From: SZUA-521 sp041738285
Lineage (GTDB): Bacteria; Pseudomonadota; Gammaproteobacteria; Pseudomonadales; Azotimanducaceae
Length of the DNA stretch: 8,285 nucleotides
NCBI GenBank assembly: GCA_041738285.1
Contig: JBGSQB010000209.1
Coordinates: forward strand, 1 to 8,285
Direction: 5' to 3'
A program made the translations under genes and the position numbers. Shown piece after piece: positions 1 through 5,623 of the stretch; the stretch's first letter is position 1, and each line of letters starts with the position of its first letter. Under the pieces are notes generated by a model that worked only from the letters and a program-made list of their open reading frames with translations, did not search any database and was not told the origin of the DNA.

Positions 1-212
1 GAGTCGGCGTGGCGCAGGGCGAGCGCGCGCTGCTCGCGCTCGACGCGTTCGACATACACCCGCTGGCCGGCGGCGAATTCGGCTTCGCTCGCGATGTGTT
101 CACCGCGCCAGGGCGTGTTGTGCAGAACGCGGCCATCACCCAGGGCAACGCCCCGGTGCATCACCAGCCCTTTGCGGCGGGCAAGGATGTCGCCGGCGAA
201 GTATCGGCTCAT
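1..212 (-). CDS. LRAT/NlpC-P60-like (permuted papain fold) protein, N-terminal part
   Basis: Only the first 70 codons lie in the window; the gene continues past the left edge. The visible protein begins MSRYFAGDILARRKG, followed by a 'GLVMHRGVALGDG' stretch and 'VLHNTPWRGEH'. This is the usual opening of the lecithin:retinol acyltransferase/NC-domain group of permuted papain-like proteins. In that group an early His (here His19) is part of the active site, and the catalytic Cys lies in a later Asn-Cys motif that is outside this window. Members act as acyltransferases, amidases or thiol hydrolases, and the substrate here cannot be told. I chose the ATG at 212 because protein similarity starts there and AGG lies about 8 bases upstream; an in-frame GTG nine codons further up is possible. 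There is no signal peptide. The family call comes from motif memory on an incomplete sequence, so it is moderate. Confidence 0.55.
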   Translation of the reverse strand, partial: MSRYFAGDILARRKGLVMHRGVALGDGRVLHNTPWRGEHIASEAEFAAGQRVYVERVEREQRALALRHAD

Positions 213-229
213 CGGAGGTACCTGCTCAT
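209..229 (-). other. six-codon leader ORF overlapping the start of the LRAT-like gene
   Basis: On the minus strand an ATG at 229 opens a reading frame encoding MSRYLR. Its TGA stop overlaps the ATG at 212 (sequence ATGA). The main protein starts MSRYF, so the two starts look like a diverged 17-base tandem duplication (12 of 17 bases identical). No convincing Shine-Dalgarno precedes the leader. It may be a coupling leader or simply a duplication scar, and nothing shows that it is translated. Confidence 0.2.
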
Positions 230-250
230 CGTGAAGCACATCACCCACAT

Positions 251-279
251 ATAGTATTTTTTTAGCAATTTTCATTCCA
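251..279 (-). promoter_or_regulatory. weak candidate sigma-70 promoter for the LRAT-like gene
   Basis: Read on the minus strand, TACTAT (251-256) is a fair -10 box (4 of 6 consensus bases). It lies 17 bases downstream of TGGAAT (274-279), a poor -35 box. The spacer is A-rich. It is the only AT-rich stretch upstream of the start at 212, and it lies between that start and the REP pair. The call is an inference from box matching only. Confidence 0.3.
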
Positions 280-284
280 TCGGC

Positions 285-356
285 TGTGGGAGCGGGCCTG
301 CCCGCGAACAACTAATTGATTGTTATGGACTAATTCGCGGGCAAGCCCGCTCCACA
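285..356. repeat. REPIN-like pair of inverted REP elements
   Basis: Two copies of a REP-type unit face each other: 285-308 (TGTGGGAGCGGGCCTGCCCG then CGAA) and 334-356 in inverse orientation. They differ by one substitution and one missing base. Each copy holds its own GC-rich hairpin, GCGGGC-2-GCCCGC, at 292-305 and 337-350. The 25-base spacer is AT-rich and contains ACTAATT, which recurs at its right border (310-316 and 329-335). The core resembles the common extragenic REPs of Pseudomonas and related gammaproteobacteria, which are mobilised by RAYT transposases; no RAYT gene is in the window. As transcript it could fold into one long stem, possibly limiting read-through from the upstream operon. 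Confidence 0.85.
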
Positions 357-380
357 AACTTCGATCAGACGTCGGTGTCG

Positions 381-400
381 GACTGGCTGCGACGCCAGTC
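381..400 (-). terminator. hairpin after the cytochrome gene, possible terminator
   Basis: There is a perfect 7-base stem (GACTGGC / GCCAGTC) with a 6-base loop, 14 bases after the stop of the cytochrome gene. No T-run follows it on the minus strand, so it is at best an atypical terminator or an mRNA 3'-end stabiliser. Confidence 0.3.
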
Positions 401-414
401 TAATCGACACGTGG

Positions 415-765
415 TCAATCTGACCGACTGTTGTCCACCATGTAGCTGATCGCTGCGGCGAGGTCCGCGTCGGTGCATTGCAGACACATGCCCCGAGGTG
501 GCATGGCGGGCGGAATCCCCGCAATCGTGGTGGCGAGCAGAGCATCCTCGCCCTTGTCGATGCGCTCGGACCAGGCTGCGACATCCCCCACGCGCGGCGC
601 CCCGGCCGCGCCGGATGCATGGCATGAGAAACAGAATCGTTGATAGGTCGTTTCCCCCGCCCGAGCCGCGGCGTCGCCGCCATTGGCAGTGCGATCTTCC
701 ACGGGGCCGCAGGCCGCAATGCCAATCGTCAATCCAATCGCAACGAGCCCGTGCCAGGCGCGCAT
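415..765 (-). CDS. cytochrome c5-family lipoprotein
   Basis: This 116-residue monohaem cytochrome c is probably anchored to a membrane and acts in electron transfer in the periplasm; its partner is unknown. The N-terminus is a short lipoprotein signal peptide ending in Ile-Ala-Ala-Cys (Cys19). The haem motif is Cys45-Phe-Ser-Cys48-His49. The likely distal ligand is Met88 in 'PAMPPRG'. Cys94-x-x-Cys97 follows, matching the extra disulfide typical of the cytochrome c5 subgroup. The frame could open at 771, but that ATG directly abuts the Shine-Dalgarno GAGGAG. The second ATG, at 765, sits 6 bases from it and is the better start. The Shine-Dalgarno follows immediately after the omega-amidase stop, so the gene is probably translationally coupled as the last gene of the transaminase-amidase operon. 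A redox protein in that operon is unexpected. The product call is firm; the role is open. Confidence 0.88.
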   Translation of the reverse strand: MRAWHGLVAIGLTIGIAACGPVEDRTANGGDAAARAGETTYQRFCFSCHASGAAGAPRVGDVAAWSERIDKGEDALLATTIAGIPPAMPPRGMCLQCTDADLAAAISYMVDNSRSD

Positions 766-771
766 ATTCAT

Positions 772-777
772 CTCCTC
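772..777 (-). promoter_or_regulatory. ribosome binding site that decides the cytochrome start
   Basis: GAGGAG on the minus strand directly follows the omega-amidase TGA stop (780-778). It touches the ATG at 771 with no spacer and lies 6 bases before the ATG at 765. The normal spacing of the second favours 765 as the start. Confidence 0.7.
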
Positions 778-1554
778 TCACAGATTCAGTTGGAATTGGT
801 CGGCATCCTGCCAGGCGGGAAACGCCGTGCGATGTGCGATGAGGGTGGTGCGATCGAGCGCCGCGCCGAACACGCCCCGCGCGCCGTCGGCACTCACAAC
901 CGTATCACCGACACAGTCATAGACCACGCTGCCGCCGGCATAGTCGATGTCCGCCCCATCGCGGCCAATACGATTGACGGCAACCACATAAGACTGATTT
1001 TCGATCGCGCGGGCGCGCAGCAGCGTCTGCCACGCGCCCTGCCGCGCCGCCGGCCAGTTGGCAACGATCAGCAACACGTCGTAGTCGCCACGATTGCGGA
1101 AGAAGACCGGAAAGCGCAGGTCGTAACACACCATCAGACACACGCGTATACCGGCGATATCGATGACCACGCGTGCCGCGCCGGGCGCATAGTGTTCGTG
1201 CTCTCCCGCCATACGAAAGAGATGACGTTTGTCGTAGCAAGCGATCGCGCCATCCGCTTTGGCAACGATCAATCGATTGTAGAACGCGCCGCCGTCGCCG
1301 ATCACGACGCTACCCGCAATGGCCACTCCCAGCGAACGTGCGCGAGCGCGCATCCACGTCACAGTGGCCCCGTCCATCGGTTCGGCGACCGCCGCAGAAT
1401 CCATCGTGAAGCCCGTGCTCCACATCTCGGGCAACACCACGAGATCGCACGCTTGCGGCACCTGCTCGAGCCATGCATCGAACAAGCGGTGGTTGGCGGC
1501 CGGGTCGTGCCAATGGGTCTCGGTCTGGATGAGCGCGACGTTCACAGTCGGCAC
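778..1554 (-). CDS. yafV: omega-amidase, nitrilase superfamily (YafV/NIT2-like)
   Basis: This 258-residue cytoplasmic carbon-nitrogen hydrolase probably hydrolyses alpha-ketoglutaramate (and similar omega-amides) to alpha-ketoglutarate and ammonia. That removes the product formed when glutamine is the amino donor in keto-acid transamination. The nitrilase catalytic triad is visible: Glu43 in 'VVLPEMWSTGF', Lys109 in 'YDKRHLFRMAGEHEHYAPG' and Cys143 in 'VCYDLRFPVFFRN'. The 'ANWPAARQGAWQTLLRARAI' stretch and the C-terminal 'FPAWQDADQFQL' closely match E. coli YafV, as does the length. The start is GTG at 1554, overlapping the end of the upstream transaminase by 13 bases, with a weak AGAGA ribosome site inside that gene. 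The overlap implies coupled translation and a shared pathway with the transaminase. Substrate preference is inferred from the family. Confidence 0.9.
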   Translation of the reverse strand: MPTVNVALIQTETHWHDPAANHRLFDAWLEQVPQACDLVVLPEMWSTGFTMDSAAVAEPMDGATVTWMRARARSLGVAIAGSVVIGDGGAFYNRLIVAKADGAIACYDKRHLFRMAGEHEHYAPGAARVVIDIAGIRVCLMVCYDLRFPVFFRNRGDYDVLLIVANWPAARQGAWQTLLRARAIENQSYVVAVNRIGRDGADIDYAGGSVVYDCVGDTVVSADGARGVFGAALDRTTLIAHRTAFPAWQDADQFQLNL

Positions 1555-2705
1555 AGAATCTCTGCCGCGCGCTCGAGCGTGCGATCATCTTTGGCGAAGC
1601 AGAACCGCAGGACGCGTGACTCGGGCGGCTGGGCGTAGAACACCGACACTGGAATCGACGCCACGCCGTGCTCAACGGTCAGTCGGTGCGCGAGCTTGGT
1701 ATCGGGTTCGCTGCTGATGGCGCTGTAGTCCACCATCTGGAAGTAGCTGCCGGCTGAAGGCTTCAATGTGAAACGGGAGTCCCACAGCATGCTGCAGAAC
1801 AGATCGCGCTTGCCCTGGTAGAACGCCCCTAGACCATCGACGTAGTCGGGCTGCGCAGCCATGTAGTCCGCAAGTCCCATCTGCACCGGCGTGTTGGCAA
1901 CGAATGTCACGAACTGATGTACTTTTCGCAGCTCGGCAGTCAACTCCGGCGGCGCGACACAGTAGCCGATTTTCCATCCCGTGGTGTGATAGGTCTTGCC
2001 GAACGACGACACGACCAGACTGTGCGCATACAGCTGCGGGTGTCGCAGCAGACTTTCGTGCCGCTGACCGTCGAAGACGATGTGTTCGTACACCTCATCG
2101 GCGATGACATAGATCTGCCGGTCACGAATCACGTCCGCCAGCGAACCGACATCCGCAGCGCTCCACACCGACCCGGTCGGGTTGTGCGGCGAATTGATGA
2201 TGATCACCCGCGTGCGATCCGTGATCGTATCCTCAACCAGATTCCAGTCGGGTGCGTAGTCAGGACCCCGTAGCGGAACGTGCCGCGTGACGCCACCCGC
2301 GAGCGTCACAGCAGGTTCGTAGGAGTCGTAGACGGGGTCGAACACGATCACCTCGTCACCCGGGCGAACCAGCGCAGTGATTGCGCAGAAGATCGCCTCG
2401 GTCGCGCCCGCAGTCACGGTGACTTCGCGGTCGGCATCCACGCTAAGTCCATAGACGCGCTGGGTTTTGGCAGCTATCTGCGCGCGCAAAGCTGCAACAC
2501 CTGCCATCGGCGCGTATTGATTGAATCCGCTGTTCAGATAGTGGGTGACGCGCTCGAGCAGCAGCGGCGGTCCATCGAAGTCCGGAAAACCCTGGGACAG
2601 GTTGATCGCACCGGCGTCGGCCGCGAGCTTCGACATGATGGTGAAGATCGTCGTGCCAACGCCCGGGAGCTTACTGTCTAGGGTCATCGATCGCGGCTGG
2701 TTCAT
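1542..2705 (-). CDS. ybdL: PLP-dependent aminotransferase, methionine/glutamine-type (YbdL-like)
   Basis: This 387-residue class I/II (fold type I) aminotransferase is closest by eye to E. coli YbdL (386 residues), a methionine-preferring transaminase. Enzymes of this group interconvert methionine and 4-methylthio-2-oxobutanoate and can use aromatic or glutamine-type donors. Visible motifs are 'INLSQGFPDFDGP' (35-46), 'TAGATEA' (98-104), Asn175 in 'NSPHNPTG', Asp203 and Tyr206 in 'ADEVYE', the PLP Schiff-base lysine Lys237 in 'SSFGKTYHTTGWK', and Arg367 near the C-terminus for the substrate carboxylate. The frame extends upstream to 2804, but those 33 residues cross the divergent promoter and have no counterpart in YbdL, so ATG 2705 was chosen; no strong Shine-Dalgarno is seen. 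It is the first gene of the operon and overlaps the omega-amidase gene. It is divergent from sahR-ahcY with 99 bases between, which suggests a methionine-cycle role. The exact amino donor is inferred. Confidence 0.9.
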   Translation of the reverse strand: MNQPRSMTLDSKLPGVGTTIFTIMSKLAADAGAINLSQGFPDFDGPPLLLERVTHYLNSGFNQYAPMAGVAALRAQIAAKTQRVYGLSVDADREVTVTAGATEAIFCAITALVRPGDEVIVFDPVYDSYEPAVTLAGGVTRHVPLRGPDYAPDWNLVEDTITDRTRVIIINSPHNPTGSVWSAADVGSLADVIRDRQIYVIADEVYEHIVFDGQRHESLLRHPQLYAHSLVVSSFGKTYHTTGWKIGYCVAPPELTAELRKVHQFVTFVANTPVQMGLADYMAAQPDYVDGLGAFYQGKRDLFCSMLWDSRFTLKPSAGSYFQMVDYSAISSEPDTKLAHRLTVEHGVASIPVSVFYAQPPESRVLRFCFAKDDRTLERAAEILCRL

Positions 2706-2718
2706 GGGCAAATTGTGC

Positions 2719-2731
2719 CAGTCTTTGACTG
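2719..2731. repeat. small perfect inverted repeat in the transaminase leader
   Basis: CAGTC-TTT-GACTG is a perfect 5-base stem with a 3-base loop. It lies 14 bases upstream of the transaminase start and next to the candidate SahR operator. It could be a leader hairpin or a second protein site. It is short enough to occur by chance. Confidence 0.3.
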
Positions 2732-2738
2732 CGTGGGT

Positions 2739-2758
2739 ATATAAATATTTTTTGATAT
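2739..2758. promoter_or_regulatory. candidate SahR operator in the divergent intergenic region
   Basis: This 20-base AT-rich dyad starts and ends with ATAT, with inner AA/TT matches; 7 of 10 symmetric base pairs agree about the centre between 2748 and 2749. The spacing and AT-rich arms resemble operators of ArsR-family repressors. It overlaps the -35 box of the sahR promoter (2752-2757) and is about 34 bases from the transaminase start. A bound repressor could therefore block sahR-ahcY and possibly the minus-strand operon as well. The repressor assignment is inferred from the adjacent sahR; I cannot compare with a curated SahR motif here. Confidence 0.5.
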
Positions 2759-2780
2759 TGACCCGGCGCGCTGCTAGCAT
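2752..2780 (+). promoter_or_regulatory. sigma-70 promoter of sahR-ahcY
   Basis: TTGATA (2752-2757, 5 of 6 consensus) and TAGCAT (2775-2780, 4 of 6) are separated by exactly 17 bases. Transcription would start near 2787, giving a leader of about 18 bases before the ATG at 2805. The -35 box lies inside the right arm of the candidate operator. TTGACC at 2758 is an alternative -35 but has no good partner. Confidence 0.55.
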
Positions 2781-2804
2781 CCTGTGCCTGCCAGCAGGAA
2801 CCAC

Positions 2805-3749
2805 ATGCTCGACGAATCCGAATACAGCCGCTACCTGAGTACGCTCAAGGCCATCGGGGATCCGTTGCGCGCGGATATCCTGCGCCTGCTCGCACGGGAC
2901 TCATTCGGCGTACTCGAGCTCGCCCACATGCTCGACATCTCCCAACCCGCGCTCAGCCACCATCTGAAGATTCTGACTACCGCGGGCCTCCTGACCACGC
3001 GCCGCGACGGTAACTCGATCTACTACCGACGGGTCACACCAGAGGACTCGACAGGGTCACTGCACTATCGCGTCGCCGCGCTCGAAGCGCTCGATGCGTT
3101 CGCATTGGTCCCGGTGCTCGCGGCTCGCCGCGACGAAGTACACAAGGAACGTGCAGCGCGCAGTCGCGCGTTCTTTCGCGACAATGCCCGCGCCTTTCGC
3201 GAACAGCGCGCGCTCATCTGCAGCCCGGACGTTTACCTGCCAGCACTTGCCCCGCTGCTGCCCGACCATGGCCGGGCCGCGATCGATGTCGGTCCCGGCG
3301 ACGGTGAAGCGTTGACGCTGCTGAGCGCGCGGTTCGACCGCGTTCACGGCATCGACAACTCCGCGGAGATGTTGGCGCATGCAGCCAGTCGAATCGAGTC
3401 CGAACGATTGCGCAACGTCACGCTACGCGACGCCGAATTCACGGCGATGAAGCGACCGCGCGCGGACCTCGTATTGATGGCGATGGTGCTGCACCATGCA
3501 CCGTCACCTGCCGCGTTCATCGCCCACGCCGCAAAGTTACTGGCGCGCGGCGGCCGCCTCATCGTGGTCGAACTCGTTTCGCACACACAGACTTGGGCGC
3601 GGGATGCATGCGGCGATCTCTGGCTCGGCTTCGACCCGGAAGAACTGGTCGGATTCGCGCAACGCGCGAACCTGGAACCGCGGCAGGCTCAGTACCTTGC
3701 CCAGCGCAACGGCTTTCGCATTCAAATTCACGCCTTCGATTCACCCTGA
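2805..3749 (+). CDS. sahR: SahR: ArsR-family repressor fused to a SAM/SAH-binding methyltransferase domain
   Basis: This 314-residue cytoplasmic regulator is predicted to sense S-adenosylhomocysteine and control methionine-cycle genes, as described for SahR in Proteobacteria. Residues 8-75 form a winged helix with recognition helix 'SQPALSHHLKIL' (46-57) and wing 'RRDGNSIYYR'. The Cys metal-binding motif of classical ArsR is absent, so metal sensing is unlikely. After a charged linker (about 105-140), a Rossmann-type methyltransferase fold follows: motif I 'AIDVGPGDGEA' (Asp161-Gly167) and the acidic residue Asp184 in 'HGIDNSAEML' for the ribose. The frame opens at GTG 2784 without a ribosome site. 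ATG 2805 has AGGA 5 bases upstream and starts at the conserved region, so it was chosen. The stop TGA lies in the ribosome site of ahcY 12 bases on, so the two are an operon. Whether the domain methylates anything is unknown; ligand sensing is more likely. Confidence 0.88.
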   Translation: MLDESEYSRYLSTLKAIGDPLRADILRLLARDSFGVLELAHMLDISQPALSHHLKILTTAGLLTTRRDGNSIYYRRVTPEDSTGSLHYRVAALEALDAFALVPVLAARRDEVHKERAARSRAFFRDNARAFREQRALICSPDVYLPALAPLLPDHGRAAIDVGPGDGEALTLLSARFDRVHGIDNSAEMLAHAASRIESERLRNVTLRDAEFTAMKRPRADLVLMAMVLHHAPSPAAFIAHAAKLLARGGRLIVVELVSHTQTWARDACGDLWLGFDPEELVGFAQRANLEPRQAQYLAQRNGFRIQIHAFDSP

Positions 3750-3761
3750 GGAGTTCTTGAG

Positions 3762-5129
3762 ATGACCGCACCAGACTACAAAGTGGCGAACCTCGACCTG
3801 GCCGATTTCGGCCGCAAGGAGATTCGCCTCGCGGAATCGGAAATGCCGGCGCTGATGGCGCTGCGCCGCCGCTACCGCGACGCCCAGCCACTCGCCGGCG
3901 CGCGCATCATCGGCTGCATTCACATGACGGTGCAGACCGCGGTACTGATCGAAACTCTGCGCGAACTCGGTGCCGAGGTGCGCTGGTCATCGTGCAACAT
4001 CTTCTCCACTCAGGATCACGCAGCGGCGGCGATGGCAGCAGCAGGTGTGCCGGTGTTCGCCTGGAAAGGTGAGACAGAAGAGGAATACTGGTGGTGCATC
4101 GAGCAGACCATTCTCGACAATGGCAAGCCGTGGAACGCGAACCTGCTGCTCGACGACGGTGGCGATCTGACGCTGCGCATCCATGAAAAGTACCCACAGA
4201 TGCTCGAACGCGTTCACGGCATCAGCGAGGAAACGACTACGGGCGTGCATCGCCTGATGGACATGCTGCACGAAGGCACGCTCAAGATTCCAGTGATCAA
4301 CGTGAATGACGCTGTCACCAAGTCGAAGAACGACAATCGCTATGGCTGCCGCCACAGCCTGAACGATGCCATCAAACGGGGCACCGACATGCTGCTGGCA
4401 GGACGTCGCGCCCTCGTCGTGGGCTATGGTGATGTCGGCAAGGGCTCCGCCGCCAGCCTACGCCAGGAAGGCATGATCGTTCGCGTGGTGGAGATCGATC
4501 CGATCTGCGCCATGCAGGCGTGCATGGATGGCTACGAAGTTGTCTCCCCCTACGTCGCCGGAAACAACACCGGCCGTATCGAGGACATCGACAAGCGTTT
4601 GCTCAATGACACCGATCTCATCGTAACTTGCACCGGCAACGCCAACGTGTGTGATGAGGCGATGTTGAAATCGATCAAGCGCGGTGCCGTGGTGTGCAAC
4701 ATCGGACACTTCGACAACGAAATCGACACCGCCTTCATGCGCAAGCACTGGCGCTGGGAGAAGGTGAAGGATCAGGTCCATCAGGTCTTCCGCTCGGCAG
4801 ACGACGCGGACTACCTGATCCTGCTCTCGGAAGGACGCCTGGTGAACCTCGGCAACGCGATGGGTCATCCGTCGCGCATCATGGACGGCTCCTTCGCCAA
4901 CCAAGTGCTGGCGCAGATGCATCTGTACGAACAGCGCTGGGCAGACCAGCCCCCCAATCAGCGAGCGCCGATTACCGTCGAAGTGCTGCCGAAGAAGCTC
5001 GACGAAGAAGTGGCGGAATTGATGGTGCGCGGCTTCGGTGGCGTCGTGACCAAGCTGACGCCCACCCAGGCCAAGTACATCGGCGTGAAGCCCGAGGGAC
5101 CCTACAAGCCGACGTCGTATAAATACTAG
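3762..5129 (+). CDS. ahcY: adenosylhomocysteinase (S-adenosylhomocysteine hydrolase)
   Basis: This 455-residue cytoplasmic NAD-dependent enzyme reversibly splits S-adenosylhomocysteine into adenosine and homocysteine, relieving inhibition of methyltransferases and feeding methionine resynthesis. Substrate-domain residues are His54 and Thr56 in 'GCIHMTVQTA', the Asp in 'NIFSTQDHAAAA', and Lys/Asp in 'INVNDAVTKSKNDN'. The NAD fold carries 'GYGDVGKGSA' (from Gly221). 'CNIGHFDNEIDT' and 'NAMGHPSRIMDGSFANQ' are further signatures. The C-terminus is 'GPYKPTSYKY'; the tail that reaches into the partner subunit's NAD site usually ends K-P-x-H-Y-R-Y, so this one has Ser for His and Lys for Arg but keeps the Lys and both Tyr. 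Length is near the bacterial norm. Start ATG 3762 has GAGGAG 8 bases upstream, overlapping the sahR stop. No SAH riboswitch fits the 12-base gap; control is probably by SahR. Confidence 0.98.
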   Translation: MTAPDYKVANLDLADFGRKEIRLAESEMPALMALRRRYRDAQPLAGARIIGCIHMTVQTAVLIETLRELGAEVRWSSCNIFSTQDHAAAAMAAAGVPVFAWKGETEEEYWWCIEQTILDNGKPWNANLLLDDGGDLTLRIHEKYPQMLERVHGISEETTTGVHRLMDMLHEGTLKIPVINVNDAVTKSKNDNRYGCRHSLNDAIKRGTDMLLAGRRALVVGYGDVGKGSAASLRQEGMIVRVVEIDPICAMQACMDGYEVVSPYVAGNNTGRIEDIDKRLLNDTDLIVTCTGNANVCDEAMLKSIKRGAVVCNIGHFDNEIDTAFMRKHWRWEKVKDQVHQVFRSADDADYLILLSEGRLVNLGNAMGHPSRIMDGSFANQVLAQMHLYEQRWADQPPNQRAPITVEVLPKKLDEEVAELMVRGFGGVVTKLTPTQAKYIGVKPEGPYKPTSYKY

Positions 5130-5136
5130 GGTGGTG

Positions 5137-5523
5137 TCACCGACTGGGGCGCGGCTGCGACAGCCACGCGCCCGCGGCATCGACGTCGCTGAACACGCGC
5201 ACGTCGAGTGAGATCTCTTCGGCGAGGCTTGCGAACATCCGCATCATGCCGAACGATGCAGCGCTGTTCGTCACGAATGCTGCGCGCGCACCAACAAAGA
5301 TCGGTGGGCCGTGCGCCACGAAGGACGCCATCAACTTGACTTGCTCGGTCGTGACCGGCCGAGTGACCAGGCGATTGTCGGAGAGGAAGTCGAAGCCTGC
5401 TTGGAAGTTGGGATCCGCCGCGACGCTGCGCAGTAGCGTCATGATATCGGCCGACTCGAACTCACCGCTGATGACGAACTGAACTAGCCGCGCTGTGGGG
5501 TCGATGGTGTAACTGACCGGCAA
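5137..5523 (-). CDS. SpoIIAA/STAS-like small protein of unknown function
   Basis: This 128-residue soluble protein has no signal peptide or membrane segment. Its layout is 'SYTIDPTARLVQFVISGEFESADIMTLL' (4-31), a central 'DFLSDNRLVTRPVTTEQV' and a C-terminal 'MMRMFASLAEEISLDVRVFSDVDAAGAWL'. This is the alternating strand/helix pattern of the SpoIIAA-like (STAS-superfamily) domain common in bacteria. Such proteins often bind partners or lipids, and no function can be given. The start is TTG at 5523: GGGAG lies 8 bases upstream on the minus strand, and no ATG fits. It is convergent with ahcY (7 bases between the ends) and divergent from the ATPase pair with a shared 90-base intergenic region, so it could be co-controlled with the ATPases. 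The family call rests on pattern only. Confidence 0.7.
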   Translation of the reverse strand: MPVSYTIDPTARLVQFVISGEFESADIMTLLRSVAADPNFQAGFDFLSDNRLVTRPVTTEQVKLMASFVAHGPPIFVGARAAFVTNSAASFGMMRMFASLAEEISLDVRVFSDVDAAGAWLSQPRPSR

Positions 5524-5539
5524 TTCAATGGCTCCCGAT

Positions 5540-5567
5540 GTGGTAACCCCCTACCCGCTGCAGTCAA
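5540..5567 (-). promoter_or_regulatory. candidate promoter of the STAS-like gene
   Basis: On the minus strand TTGACT (5562-5567, 5 of 6 consensus) is followed after 16 bases by TACCAC (5540-5545, 3 of 6). The position suits a short leader before the TTG start at 5523. The -10 box is poor. Confidence 0.35.
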
Positions 5568-5606
5568 GGCGGCGCCACTGTAACAGACTTGCCTCGGTTA
5601 GACTGC

Positions 5607-5623
5607 GGACATCATGGATGTCC
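5607..5623. repeat. perfect inverted repeat centred on the ATPase start codon
   Basis: GGACATC-ATG-GATGTCC is a perfect 7-base dyad whose 3-base centre is the start codon of the first ATPase gene. In mRNA it would be a hairpin presenting or hiding AUG; in DNA it could be an operator. The left arm includes CGGA, the only weak Shine-Dalgarno in place, so folding would block ribosome access. The codons involved (MDV) are unconstrained N-terminal residues. Confidence 0.6.

Noticed and set aside
640..1638. Long plus-strand open frame (332 codons) opposite the amidase
   Set aside because: It is antisense to the omega-amidase and transaminase genes, has Arg/His-rich low-information composition and no family motifs. 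Long antisense frames are expected in GC-rich codon use.
2706..2804. Extended N-terminus of the transaminase reaching 2804
   Set aside because: The extra 33 codons cover the AT-rich divergent promoter region and overlap the sahR leader, and YbdL has no such extension.
2706..3761. SAH riboswitch upstream of ahcY or sahR
   Set aside because: Only 12 bases separate sahR and ahcY, and the sahR leader after the predicted transcription start is about 18 bases. There is no room for the aptamer.
5130..5141. GGTGGTGTCACC after ahcY as a terminator
   Set aside because: The stem is only 4 bases with no T-run; it is too weak to call.
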